64,000 bases of DNA from JASHPR01 sp963729365 (GTDB lineage: Bacteria; Actinomycetota; Actinomycetes; Streptosporangiales; Streptosporangiaceae). Position numbers and translations under genes: made by a program. The DNA lies in NCBI GenBank assembly GCA_963729365.1, contig CAVSNQ010000016.1, positions 124,001 to 188,000 on the forward strand, read 5' to 3'. Positions within the stretch are counted from its first letter, which is position 1; every line of letters starts with the position of its first letter. This document shows, piece after piece, positions 8,031-16,373 of this stretch. The notes under the pieces are model-generated. The model did no database searches and had not been told where the DNA came from. It was given only the letters and a program-made list of their open reading frames with translations.

Positions 8031-9203
8031 TTGGCCACTAGCGAGACGACTCATCTTCCCTTGGAGGGAATACGCGTCGTAGACCTGACGAGGAACCTAG
8101 CGGGACCGTTTTGCACGATGATGCTCGGCGACATGGGAGCCGAGGTCATCAAAGTGGAGACGCCCAACCGCGGGGATGAGCTTCGTACATTGTTTCAGTT
8201 CCCTGGGCGTGCCGCGAATACCGAGGACTACTTCGGGATGTACAACCGGAACAAGAGGAGCCTGGCGGTCGATCTCAAATCGGATGAGGGCCGGGAAATC
8301 CTGTGGGCGCTCATTCGCAAGAGCGACGTGTTCGTGCAGAATCTGGGTCCGGGGGCCGTGGAGCGCCTGGGATTCGGCTGGGAGGCTGTCCATTCGGCTA
8401 ACGAGCGCATGGTCTACGTCAACATTTCGGGCTACGGACGCGGCGATTCCCGGCGGGCGTACGACGGCGTGGTTCAGGCGGCCAGCGGGATGATGGACAT
8501 GACCGGGCAGCCCGACGGCCCGCCGGCGCTGTGCGGAACCGCCATCGGCGACCTTGAGGCTGCGCTCTTCTCGGCGTTCGCCACGGTCAGCGCCCTCAGG
8601 CGGGCAGAGCGGACGGGTCAGGGCACCGAGGTCGATGTGGCCATGATGGATTGCCTGCTGGCGGTGCAGTCCGGCGTCGCCGCCGAGTACCTGGCCATCG
8701 GCCAGGGTGGCTCGCGCCTTGGCGCGCAGTCGCCGCACCGCGTCCCGCATAACATCTACGCGGCCGCGGACGGCCGCTACGTGTTCCTGGTCAGCAACAA
8801 CGAAATCTGGCCCCGCATGTGCCGCGGCCTCGACCTGGAATGGGCGGCCGAGGACCCGCGCTTCCGGACCAACCAGGATCGTGTGGCGCACCGGAAAGAG
8901 GTCAACGACCTGCTCAGCAAGCGGATCGGGGAGCTGCCCCGAGACGAGGTCTGCAGGCGCCTTGAGGAAGCCGACGTCCCGCACTCGCCCGTTCAGACCT
9001 TTGCCGAGGCGATCGAGACCGACCACGCGGCGCGCCGGGAGATGGTGGTGACGATCGACGGCGAGCTTCGCGGCGGCCGCGAGCCGATCAAGGTGATGGG
9101 GCGTCCCTACAAGATGAGCGACGATCCCCCCACCGTGCGCCGTGGGCCGCCGGTGCTCGGTGAGGCGAACTCATACGTGGTGCACGACTTGCTCGGTCTC
9201 TAG
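8031..9203 (+). CDS. Class III CoA transferase (CaiB/BaiF family)
   Basis: A 390-residue family III CoA transferase, which moves CoA between carboxylic acids through an aspartyl-CoA anhydride. Typical landmarks are L-E-G-I-R-V-V-D-L-T-R near the start, A-G-P-F-C-T-M-M-L-G-D-M-G-A-E-V-I-K-V-E, N-R-N-K-R-S-L-A-V-D-L-K, and the region around D-G-V-V-Q-A-A-S-G-M that carries the family's nucleophile context. TTG start with GGAGGA seven bases before. It lies between the MaoC pair and an F420-type oxidoreductase and probably activates the transported acid as the first committed step. Confidence 0.9.
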   Translation: MATSETTHLPLEGIRVVDLTRNLAGPFCTMMLGDMGAEVIKVETPNRGDELRTLFQFPGRAANTEDYFGMYNRNKRSLAVDLKSDEGREILWALIRKSDVFVQNLGPGAVERLGFGWEAVHSANERMVYVNISGYGRGDSRRAYDGVVQAASGMMDMTGQPDGPPALCGTAIGDLEAALFSAFATVSALRRAERTGQGTEVDVAMMDCLLAVQSGVAAEYLAIGQGGSRLGAQSPHRVPHNIYAAADGRYVFLVSNNEIWPRMCRGLDLEWAAEDPRFRTNQDRVAHRKEVNDLLSKRIGELPRDEVCRRLEEADVPHSPVQTFAEAIETDHAARREMVVTIDGELRGGREPIKVMGRPYKMSDDPPTVRRGPPVLGEANSYVVHDLLGL

Positions 9204-9222
9204 GCGGCGCGGGACCGGGACG

Positions 9223-10125
9223 ATGACGCACCTCAGGCTCGGCGAAGTCGGCGTGTGGACGTACCAACTCGATCTGCAGCCCGCCGATCTGGCCCGGGCG
9301 GCTGCGGCCGAGTTGGAGGGCCTTGGCTTCGGGGCACTGTGGATATCGGACGCGCGCCGCCGCGAGATATTCACCAACGCGTCGCTGCTCCTCGGGGCCA
9401 CGTCACGGCTGGTGGTGGCGACGGGAATCGCCAGCATCTACGGCCGCGATCCGACGACGATGGCCTGCGCCCAGAAGACGCTGGCCGAGGCGTTCCCTGG
9501 CCGCTTCCTGCTTGGCCTCGGGGTAAGCCACAAGAGCATCGTGGAAGGCCAGCGGGGTCATGTCTACGGGCCCCCGGCGGAGACGATGCGGGCCTACCTG
9601 CAGGCGATGTCGGGGGTCGAATACCAGTCTCCCGAGCCGCCCGCCGGGGGTTGCCCCACGATTCTCGGGGCGATGGGGCCGAGGATGCTCGAGCTCGCCA
9701 GGGACCTCACGGCCGGCGCGCACCCCTATCACACCACCCCGGAGCACACCCGCCGGGCGAGGGAGATCCTCGGCCCCGCGGCGTTCCTCGCTCCCGAGCA
9801 ATCAGTCATCTTCGACGAGGACCCCGTGAGAGCACGAGCGACGGCGCGGTCCCGGGTGAGCAACACGCTCCGTCATCCGGCTTACGTCCGCAACCTGCTT
9901 CGGCTCGGCTTCAGCGAAGCCGACTTCGCGGCGGGTGGCAGCGACCGCCTGATCGATAGCCTCGTGGCCTGGGGCGACCAGGCAGCGGTGGCGAAGCGGC
10001 TCCGCGCGCACCTCGAGGCGGGCGCCGACCACGTGGCCGTTCAGGTCATTGCGGCCGATGACCGGATCCTGCCCTGGCCGGAGTGGCGCCTGCTAGCGGG
10101 CGCCGTCTCGATGGTGCGCAATTGA
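9223..10125 (+). CDS. LLM-class (probably F420-dependent) oxidoreductase
   Basis: A 300-residue bacterial luciferase-like (TIM barrel) oxidoreductase, most like the short F420-dependent group also seen in mycobacteria: L-G-E-V-G-V-W at the start, L-G-F-G-A-L-W-I-S, S-R-L-V-V-A-T-G-I-A-S-I-Y-G-R-D-P, and F-P-G-R-F-L-L-G-L-G-V-S-H. It should use F420 or FMN for hydride transfer or monooxygenation. The ATG at 9223 is chosen because the family N-terminus starts there; the frame is open further upstream over the CoA-transferase end. Its place in the acyl-CoA operon suggests oxidation of a pathway intermediate. Confidence 0.82.
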   Translation: MTHLRLGEVGVWTYQLDLQPADLARAAAAELEGLGFGALWISDARRREIFTNASLLLGATSRLVVATGIASIYGRDPTTMACAQKTLAEAFPGRFLLGLGVSHKSIVEGQRGHVYGPPAETMRAYLQAMSGVEYQSPEPPAGGCPTILGAMGPRMLELARDLTAGAHPYHTTPEHTRRAREILGPAAFLAPEQSVIFDEDPVRARATARSRVSNTLRHPAYVRNLLRLGFSEADFAAGGSDRLIDSLVAWGDQAAVAKRLRAHLEAGADHVAVQVIAADDRILPWPEWRLLAGAVSMVRN

Positions 10126-10158
10126 CCGATAGACGCTTCCACCCTGGAGAGTGACGCC

Positions 10159-11307
10159 ATGGACCTGTCGATCCCGCCCGAACTCGGGCAGTTGAAGGAT
10201 CTCGTACGCACATTCGTCACTCGCGAGCTCGCGCCTCTCGAGCAGAGCGTCGACGAAGCCGACCACATCGACCCCGACGTGCTGCGCGGGCTTCGCCGTC
10301 GGGCCGTGGAACTCGGGATCTATGGCTTCAACCTGCCCGCCGACATCGGCGGCGGCGGGCTATCGGCCCTGGGCGACATGCTCGTGAGCGAGGAGATGGG
10401 ACGCACCTCGGTCGCGCTGGCCGAGGCCATCGGGCGGCTTCCGCAGGCCCTGGCGCTGTGCAACGACGACCAGGTCAAGTGGCTCGTGGAACCCGTTCTC
10501 CAGGGCGAGAAGGTCACGGCCAACGCGCTTACCGAGCCGGACGCCGGCTCCGACCTTGGCGGGCTGCGGACCAAGGCGGTCCCGGACGGCGAGGGCTGGC
10601 GGATCACCGGCTACAAGCAGTTCATCTGCGGCGCCGAGGTGAGCGACTACATCATCGTGCTGGCGGTGACAGACCCGGATGCCCGCCTGCGCGACCGCTT
10701 TACGACGTTCATCGTCGATCGTGAGGCGCCGGGCCTGCAGATGGTCACGCGCTTCAAGAAAATGGGCTGGCGTGGCCTGCCGATGAACGCCTTCGCGCTG
10801 GACAACTGCTACGTCGGTCCCGAGCGGGTGCTCGGCGGCGTGGGCAGCGGATTTACGACCATCATGTCGTCGGTGAACACCATGCGGCTCTCCATCGCCG
10901 CGCGATGCGTTGGTGCCGCGGCCATGCTGCTGCAGCTGGCCAGGGATTACGCGCTCAAGCGGCGGACCTTCGGCAGCCTCCTCGCTGATCACCAGGCGAT
11001 TCAGTTCAAGCTCGCCGACATGGACGTCGACGTCGAGGCGGCCAGGATGCTGGTGCTGGCCGGCGCCTGGAAAGTGGACAGCAACGACCGCGACCTGAGG
11101 ATCGCGGCGTCGCGCGCCAAGCTGTTCGCCACGGAGACGGCCGGGCGAGTCGCCGACCAGGCGATGCAGATCCTGGGCGGCTCGGGGTACATGGCCGACC
11201 TGCCGATCGAGCGGATGTACCGCGATCTGCGCGGCTACCGGATCGGAGAGGGCGCGTCGGAGATCCAGCGGATCCAGATCGCCCGCCACGTCCTGGCGCG
11301 CAGATGA
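10159..11307 (+). CDS. Acyl-CoA dehydrogenase
   Basis: A 382-residue flavoprotein of the acyl-CoA dehydrogenase family, which makes an alpha-beta double bond in a CoA thioester and passes electrons to ETF. It has the N-terminal helical domain, the FAD-binding A-L-T-E-P-D-A-G-S-D-L-G-G, R-R-T-F-G-S-L-L-A-D-H-Q-A-I-Q-F and the C-terminal Q-I-L-G-G-S-G-Y-M followed by I-G-E-G-A-S-E-I-Q, where the catalytic Glu of many members lies. The ATG is well placed after GAGAGTGACGCC. The stop overlaps the next start by four bases. Together with the hydratase that follows it forms a beta-oxidation-like pair. Confidence 0.92.
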   Translation: MDLSIPPELGQLKDLVRTFVTRELAPLEQSVDEADHIDPDVLRGLRRRAVELGIYGFNLPADIGGGGLSALGDMLVSEEMGRTSVALAEAIGRLPQALALCNDDQVKWLVEPVLQGEKVTANALTEPDAGSDLGGLRTKAVPDGEGWRITGYKQFICGAEVSDYIIVLAVTDPDARLRDRFTTFIVDREAPGLQMVTRFKKMGWRGLPMNAFALDNCYVGPERVLGGVGSGFTTIMSSVNTMRLSIAARCVGAAAMLLQLARDYALKRRTFGSLLADHQAIQFKLADMDVDVEAARMLVLAGAWKVDSNDRDLRIAASRAKLFATETAGRVADQAMQILGGSGYMADLPIERMYRDLRGYRIGEGASEIQRIQIARHVLARR

Positions 11308-12089
11308 GCGCCGAGCAGATCGTCCGCTTCGACCGGGAAGGCGTCGTCGGCGTCGTCACGCTGAACCGCCCCGAGTCGATGAACGCCATCAACCTCGAGA
11401 TGCGGCGGGTCCTGGCCGACACGATCGAGGCGGCCGAGGCCGACGGCGACGTCCGCGCCATCGTCATTCGCGGAGCGGGCGACCGGGCGTTCTGCGCGGG
11501 CGCGGACATCAAGGAGTTCAAGGCGGCGGACTCGCTCAGCGCGGAGCGGGAAGGGCGTCAGCCGCCTCGCTGGAATGACCTGATCGCCGGGTGCCGCAAG
11601 CCGACGATCGCCGCGATCCAGGGGGTGTGCCTCGGCGGCGGGCTGGAGATGGCCCTGGCCTGTGACCTCCGCATCGCGTCCAGGGAAGCCATCTTTGGCC
11701 TGCCTGAGGTCCGCCTGGCCATCATCCCCGGCGCCGGCGGCACCCAGCGCCTGCCGCGGGTTGTCGGAATGGGGCATGCGATGCGGCTGATCCTGACCGG
11801 CGACCGCATCGACGCCGACGAGGCCTGGCGCATCGGCCTGGTCAGCCAGGTCGTCCCCCGGGAGGAACTGGCCCAGCGGGGCGTTCAGCTGGCGCAGAGA
11901 ATTGCCGAAGGAGGCCCGCTCGCCATCGCCTATGCCAAGGAGGCGGTCCGGCGCGGGATCGAGATGTCGATCGCCGACGGTCTGCGGTTGGAGGCCGACC
12001 TGGCGACCCTGCTGACGAACACCGCCGACCGGCTCGAGGGCGCGGCCGCCTTCCGCGAGCGCCGCAAGCCGGTTTACCGTGGCGAGTGA
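11304..12089 (+). CDS. Enoyl-CoA hydratase
   Basis: A 261-residue crotonase with all canonical features: R-A-F-C-A-G-A-D-I-K-E-F (first oxyanion loop and Glu), Q-G-V-C-L-G-G-G-L-E-M-A-L-A-C-D (second loop) and F-G-L-P-E-V-R-L-A-I-I-P-G-A-G-G-T-Q-R, with the second catalytic Glu. Of the three enoyl-CoA hydratases in this window it is the only one fully matching active hydratases. ATGA overlap with the acyl-CoA dehydrogenase and an 11-base overlap with the next gene show tight coupling. Confidence 0.92.
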   Translation: MSAEQIVRFDREGVVGVVTLNRPESMNAINLEMRRVLADTIEAAEADGDVRAIVIRGAGDRAFCAGADIKEFKAADSLSAEREGRQPPRWNDLIAGCRKPTIAAIQGVCLGGGLEMALACDLRIASREAIFGLPEVRLAIIPGAGGTQRLPRVVGMGHAMRLILTGDRIDADEAWRIGLVSQVVPREELAQRGVQLAQRIAEGGPLAIAYAKEAVRRGIEMSIADGLRLEADLATLLTNTADRLEGAAAFRERRKPVYRGE

Positions 12090-13287
12090 GACGGGGCCCG
12101 TGGTGACGGCGGCAGGCGGGACCGAAGTCGGCGGGGCGGGCGGCGCGCCGCGCCGGTTCCGGGCCGCGTTCATGCGCGGCGGGACGTCCAAGGGGCTGTT
12201 CTTCGGTGCGGGTGTGCTGCCGGACGACCCGGCCGAGCGCGACCGCGTCCTTATCCGGGCCATCGGCGGCGGCGACCCATACGGCTCGGAGATCGACGGC
12301 CTCGGGGGTGCCACCTCGAGTACCAGCAAGGCCGTGATCGTGTCGCCGTCGGATCGCGCTGGCTACGACGTCGACTACCTTTTTGCCCAGGTCGGGATCA
12401 CCGCTGCGGCCGTCGACTGGACCGGCAGCTGCGGGAACCTGGCTGCGGCGGTCGGGCCGTTCGCGATCGAGGAGGGCCTGGTCACCGCGACCGGCCGCCT
12501 CACTACCGTCCGGATCTGGCAGCAGAACACCTCCAAGGAGATCGTCGCGCACGTCCCGACGCAGGATGGCCGCGTCGTCACGGATGGGGACTTCCGCATC
12601 GATGGTGTTCCTTACCCCGCGGCCAAGATCCGCCTGGACTTCGTCGATCCCGGCGGCAGCATGACAGGGCGGCTGTTGCCGAGCGGCAACGTGGTCGACG
12701 AGCTTGAGGTACCCGGCGTCGGAAGCGTCGCCGTAACGCTGATCGACGCCGCCAACCCGTGCGTGTTCGTGGCCGCGTCGGACCTGGGCTGCACCGGGAC
12801 CGAGTTGCCTGCCGAGCTCAACGGGGACGGCGCGGTCCTGGCCCGCTTCGAGGCGATCAGGGCCAGCGCGGCCGTGGCGATGGGCCTGGCGGCCAGCGTC
12901 GAGGAAGCCACGCGCGATCATCCGGCCAACCCGAAAGTGGCGATGGTGACCGCGCCGTGCTCGCATCAGGCCGCTGGAGGCCGCCTGATCGGGCGGTCCG
13001 ATATCGAGCTCGTCGTGAGGATGCTCTCGATGGGCCGCGTTCACCACGCGCTGCCCGGGACCGGAGGCGTCGCGGTGGCCGTCGCCACGCTGGTTCCCGG
13101 CACCGTGCCCTTCCGGGCGGCGGCGAAGCCGGTGGCGGGCCTGGTCCGGATCGGCCACTCCTCCGGCGTCATCTCGGTCAGTGCCGACGTGGGCCACGCC
13201 GGCGACGGATGGGTTGCCCGCCGGGCGACGGTCTGGCGGTCGGCGCGGCGGCTGATGGAGGGCTCGGTCCTGGTCCCGGCGGGCTGA
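12079..13287 (+). CDS. PrpF/4-oxalomesaconate tautomerase family isomerase
   Basis: A 402-residue PrpF-family protein (diaminopimelate-epimerase-like fold). The signature F-R-A-A-F-M-R-G-G-T-S-K-G-L-F-F near residue 22, the G-G-D-P-Y-G-S-E-I-D-G-L-G-G segment and D-W-T-G-S-C-G-N-L-A, containing the catalytic Cys region, are all present. Known members isomerise methylaconitate or the double bond of oxalomesaconate. GTG start inside the end of the preceding hydratase. With the MmgE/PrpD, aconitase and PrpB-like genes in this window it suggests processing of a branched unsaturated tricarboxylate. It ends the plus-strand operon and converges with the next gene. Confidence 0.87.
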   Translation: MASETGPVVTAAGGTEVGGAGGAPRRFRAAFMRGGTSKGLFFGAGVLPDDPAERDRVLIRAIGGGDPYGSEIDGLGGATSSTSKAVIVSPSDRAGYDVDYLFAQVGITAAAVDWTGSCGNLAAAVGPFAIEEGLVTATGRLTTVRIWQQNTSKEIVAHVPTQDGRVVTDGDFRIDGVPYPAAKIRLDFVDPGGSMTGRLLPSGNVVDELEVPGVGSVAVTLIDAANPCVFVAASDLGCTGTELPAELNGDGAVLARFEAIRASAAVAMGLAASVEEATRDHPANPKVAMVTAPCSHQAAGGRLIGRSDIELVVRMLSMGRVHHALPGTGGVAVAVATLVPGTVPFRAAAKPVAGLVRIGHSSGVISVSADVGHAGDGWVARRATVWRSARRLMEGSVLVPAG

Positions 13288-13328
13288 CCCCGTCCGCCGC
13301 TGGCGCCGGCGGCAGCCGCCCGCGCTGG

Positions 13329-14282
13329 TCAGCAGACGCGGTTGCGCCACGGCACCCGTCCGTCAAAGGCGAGAAGATTGTGGGTCAGGAGCTCGGCCAG
13401 CCGCTGCGCGTACCGCGGGCTCATCCCGGCCATGTGCGGGGTGCAGACCACGTTGGGGAGCTCCCACAGCGGTGACTCCGCGGGCAGGGGTTCCCGCCCG
13501 AAGACATCGAGGCCCGCGCCGCGCAGGCGACCGTCGGCCAGGCGGGCGACCAGGGCCGCCTCGTCGACGACGGCGCCCCGCGAGACGTTGACCACCCAGC
13601 CGGGCCCGAGACCGTCGAGCACGTCGCCGGACACCAGATGCCGCGTCTCGGGTGACGACGCAATGCACACGATCAGCGCCGAGGCCTCCCTGCTCGCCTG
13701 GACCAGCCCGCTGAGCGGACGAACGTCCTGAAGGTTGCCTCGGCGGTGGCCCGGAGTCCGGGTGACCGCGATGAGGCGGACGTCCCAGGGCTCGAGCCTG
13801 CGGGCGATCGCCTCGCCGATGGCTCCGAGCCCGGCGAGGACGATCGTCCGGTCGGCGAGCTCGGCTGCGTCATGGGGGTTCCACCGGTGCTCCGTTGCGT
13901 CCGCCATGGAGTAATGAATGTCCCTGGTCAGCGTCAGCAGGAGCCCGATCGCGTGTTCCGCGACGGAGGCGTGCAGGCCGGACGCCGTCGACAGCGCGAC
14001 GCCGGCGTCGCGCAGGTTCTCGACCGGGAACTGTTCATAGCCCGCGCTCAGCGTTTGCACCCAGCGCAGGCCTGCTTGGAGGTAGTCCGCACGCCAACGG
14101 CGGGTGACCAGGACCGGAGCGGTCCGGAGCGCCTCGGTCACCTCGCGATCATCGGCGGGGCACAGCAGCTCGACCCCGTTGATCGCCGAGAACGCTTCTC
14201 TGACACCCGGCAGGTCGACCGGGTGGAGAACGACGCTCGTCTTCCCGTCCGCCCGCGACAGCGGCGCGCCTCGCGGCAGCAT
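13329..14282 (-). CDS. D-2-hydroxyacid dehydrogenase (NAD-dependent)
   Basis: A 317-residue D-isomer-specific 2-hydroxyacid dehydrogenase, interconverting 2-keto acids and D-2-hydroxyacids with NAD(P)H. The Rossmann motif G-L-G-A-I-G lies near residue 150. The catalytic triad contexts are N-V-S-R-G-A-V-V-D-E (Arg), F-G-R-E-P-L-P (Glu) and C-T-P-H-M-A-G (His). Length is normal. It is the last gene of a three-gene minus-strand unit with the MmgE/PrpD gene (8 bases apart) and the aldehyde dehydrogenase stub. Confidence 0.9.
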   Translation of the reverse strand: MLPRGAPLSRADGKTSVVLHPVDLPGVREAFSAINGVELLCPADDREVTEALRTAPVLVTRRWRADYLQAGLRWVQTLSAGYEQFPVENLRDAGVALSTASGLHASVAEHAIGLLLTLTRDIHYSMADATEHRWNPHDAAELADRTIVLAGLGAIGEAIARRLEPWDVRLIAVTRTPGHRRGNLQDVRPLSGLVQASREASALIVCIASSPETRHLVSGDVLDGLGPGWVVNVSRGAVVDEAALVARLADGRLRGAGLDVFGREPLPAESPLWELPNVVCTPHMAGMSPRYAQRLAELLTHNLLAFDGRVPWRNRVC

Positions 14283-14290
14283 CGCGAGGG

Positions 14291-15649
14291 CTAGCGGCTC
14301 AGCGCACTGAGCAGGGGCTGCACGGTCGGCTGGCGCTCCAGGTGGTCGACCAGCTCGATCGTGGCCGCAACGTTCTCCTCGGGAAGAACACGGCGCGCCG
14401 CCTTACGGAACTTCCCGATGATCTCGCTTCGGGTCAGGGGATCGGTGGAATCCCCATGCGGGACCGATCGGAAGTGCGAATGACGTTCGCCGCTCTTCAA
14501 TGTCAGCTCCGTGCGGACGGCGCGCTCGGCCAGCCCGGGATCGCTGACCACCTCGACGTGCTCGCGAGCGAACTCCACCACGGAGGGGTCAGACCGGCGT
14601 TCCGGGCCGAACTGCTCCGCGTCGCAGCTGCGGTCGTGCAGGACGATCGACACGAGGTAGCGGGGAGACGTCCTGGCGTGCGACTCGGTGTCGAAGTCCA
14701 TCGCGGCGTACAGCTCGTAGGCCCTCGGCGAGATCGAGACCCGGGCCGACGCGATGTCCTCGGGCCGCGCGTCCGTCCGCTGGGCGAGGTCGAGGACCGT
14801 GTTCACGACGTTGCGGGCGAGCAGGGCCAGCGGCCAGGGCGTCAGCCACACGTCCTCGAGCTCCCAGCGCTCTCCGAGCTCGGCCAGCGCCGCCGTCGGC
14901 GTACCGCCGTCTGAGTGGGTGTAGTAGAGGCCCCCGACGGGCTGGGTGAGGACGTCTCTCATCGCGGTGAAGCCGCCGGCCGCCAGGTCGGCGGCCATGA
15001 GACCGCTGAGCGCGGCGCGCGGCTGCAGGAAGCGCACCGTCGGGGTGCCGCGATGGGCGTCGCTCCCGGCCGCCTGGGCTCCGGCGATGCCGAGCGCATG
15101 CGTCAACTGCTCTGCGTCGAGGCCGAGCAGCTTCCCGGCTGATGCCGCCGCCCCGAAGACGCCGGCCACTCCCGACGTGTTCCATCCGCGCGCGTGGAAC
15201 GCCGGATAGTTGAGGCCGACACCGATGCGCGCGGTCAGCTCGCAACCCGCTGCGATGGCGGCCAGCAGCTCCTCGCCCGAGGATCCCCGCTGCCCGGCGA
15301 CCGCCAGCGCCGGCGGCACCACCTCGGGCGTCAGGTGGCACCAGGACCGATAGTGCACATCACACAGCGAGACCGACGAGATCAGGTGCCCGTTGACGAG
15401 AGCGGCCCCGGCCATGGACATCGGCGAGCCGCCGATCACCGTCGAGGAGCCCGGGCCCATCAGCGTCCTGGCCGTGGCCAGGATCGTCGTCGTCGCCTCG
15501 TCCTCCACGCCCGCCAGCGCGCTGGCCAGCGCGTCGAGGAGGAGGTCCTTCACGCGTTCGCGGGTCCTGGGCGGTATCGCCTCGATGCCGAGCCCGGCGG
15601 CAAAATCGGCCAGCACCCGGCCCGGAGGGCGCGCGTCGGCCGCCATCAT
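14291..15649 (-). CDS. MmgE/PrpD family protein
   Basis: A 452-residue MmgE/PrpD-family protein; studied members dehydrate 2-methylcitrate or decarboxylate cis-aconitate. It shows the helical N-domain with L-L-D-A-L-A-S-A-L-A-G, the conserved N-G-H-L-I-S-S-V-S-L-C-D-V-H-Y region and the T-R-S-E-I-I-G-K-F C-terminal part. In many members the D-D-x-H segment is invariant; here it reads C-D-V-H-Y. The start codon overlaps the stop of the aldehyde dehydrogenase stub in ATGA. Together with PrpF, aconitase and PrpB-like genes this completes a methylcitrate-cycle-like set. Confidence 0.88.
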   Translation of the reverse strand: MMAADARPPGRVLADFAAGLGIEAIPPRTRERVKDLLLDALASALAGVEDEATTTILATARTLMGPGSSTVIGGSPMSMAGAALVNGHLISSVSLCDVHYRSWCHLTPEVVPPALAVAGQRGSSGEELLAAIAAGCELTARIGVGLNYPAFHARGWNTSGVAGVFGAAASAGKLLGLDAEQLTHALGIAGAQAAGSDAHRGTPTVRFLQPRAALSGLMAADLAAGGFTAMRDVLTQPVGGLYYTHSDGGTPTAALAELGERWELEDVWLTPWPLALLARNVVNTVLDLAQRTDARPEDIASARVSISPRAYELYAAMDFDTESHARTSPRYLVSIVLHDRSCDAEQFGPERRSDPSVVEFAREHVEVVSDPGLAERAVRTELTLKSGERHSHFRSVPHGDSTDPLTRSEIIGKFRKAARRVLPEENVAATIELVDHLERQPTVQPLLSALSR

Positions 15650-15834
15650 CTGGCCACCTGACCCGAGCCGCGGGCGGCCGAAAGCGCCGCGTTCACGTCC
15701 TCGCTGGTCGAGCTGGCCAGGGGCTGTCCGCGGGCCGGGTTGACCACCTCGAACGGATCACCGGTGCCCGGTCGCCAGCCGCCGTCGATGAACTGTGACT
15801 CGTCGGCGAGCGCGGTTACGACGGCAGATCCCAT
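15646..15834 (-). pseudogene. Aldehyde dehydrogenase N-terminal stub
   Basis: Sixty-two codons encode the start of an aldehyde dehydrogenase: F-I-D-G-G-W-R-P-G-T-G followed by F-E-V-V-N-P-A-R-G-Q-P-L-A and D-V-N-A-A-L-S-A-A-R. The remaining 400 or more residues, including the catalytic Cys and Glu, are missing. It retains a good AAGGGAGG ribosome site, a promoter, and a stop that overlaps the MmgE/PrpD start in ATGA, so it is probably translated. Most likely a deletion remnant that now serves as a leader peptide coupling translation to the downstream gene. Confidence 0.7.
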
Positions 15835-15859
15835 CAGCGATCCTCCCTTGATCAGCTGC

Positions 15860-15887
15860 ATCCTAGGATACGTCAGTTGTCTGTCAA
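15860..15887 (-). promoter_or_regulatory. Promoter of the MmgE/PrpD unit
   Basis: On the minus strand TTGACA (15882-15887), a 16-base spacer and TAGGAT (15860-15865) lie about 25 bases before the stub's start codon, giving a short leader with the AAGGGAGG site. The early spacer GACAACTG loosely resembles the regulon spacer TGCAAGTG. Confidence 0.7.
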
Positions 15888-16036
15888 GAGCATATGACTA
15901 ACAGAACATCCAGGGAGCGCGCCGGACGCGCCCTCGCCGTGCCTCCTTAAGGGGGGCGCGGCGCGGTCCTCGGCAGGCGCCCGCGACGGGCCCGGACAAC
16001 CATTTGACCTGCATCTGGCGGGTTCCTCGAGGTATA

Positions 16037-16065
16037 TTGACATGCAAGTGTGCTGGCCTTACAGT
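16037..16065 (+). promoter_or_regulatory. Sigma-70-type promoter with conserved spacer (regulon motif copy 2)
   Basis: TTGACA (16037-16042), a 17-base spacer and TACAGT (16060-16065). The spacer TGCAAGTGTGCT... matches copy 1 at 1908 nearly base for base. It drives the transporter block. Confidence 0.75.
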
Positions 16066-16070
16066 AAGGC
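16056..16070. promoter_or_regulatory. Palindrome GCCTTA-cag-TAAGGC over the -10 box
   Basis: Perfect 6-base arms around a 3-base centre overlap the TACAGT -10 element of the transporter promoter, a position where bound protein would block transcription. The copy at 1908 keeps only part of this symmetry. Confidence 0.45.
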
Positions 16071-16373
16071 GGAAGCGAGCAGCCACCCGCCTACGCAGGC
16101 GTTTCTTGGTGCGTTTTGGCGCGACCATACGCAGGGCCATAGGCGGGTTAGCGCATCATGCCGCGATGGAGGAAGGGGACGTTGAGTGAGGACTCGGGCC
16201 GGTCGCATACTTCGATCACGGTTGTCGGTGCGGTCCCGGGTTCTTGCGGATTCGCCGGCCCGATGACCATCCCCATGGTCGTCACGAGATGCGGCCGTCC
16301 CCGGCTGCTCCCGGCTCCCCGCCGGGTAAAGAGAATGTGTTGTCAAGACCAGAATTATGGCGGTGCCTGACTG

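Larger units (their letters stand above)
15888..16373. other. Divergent intergenic region and long transporter leader
   Basis: The gap between the MmgE/PrpD unit and the permease gene. It carries the promoter at 16037-16065 and then a leader of about 300 bases before the permease ATG. Short frames inside the leader lack convincing ribosome sites. I do not recognise a riboswitch. Confidence 0.45.

Noticed and set aside
16158..16370. Small gene in the leader of the permease operon
   Set aside because: No convincing ribosome site, biased composition, no domain; kept only as part of the leader.
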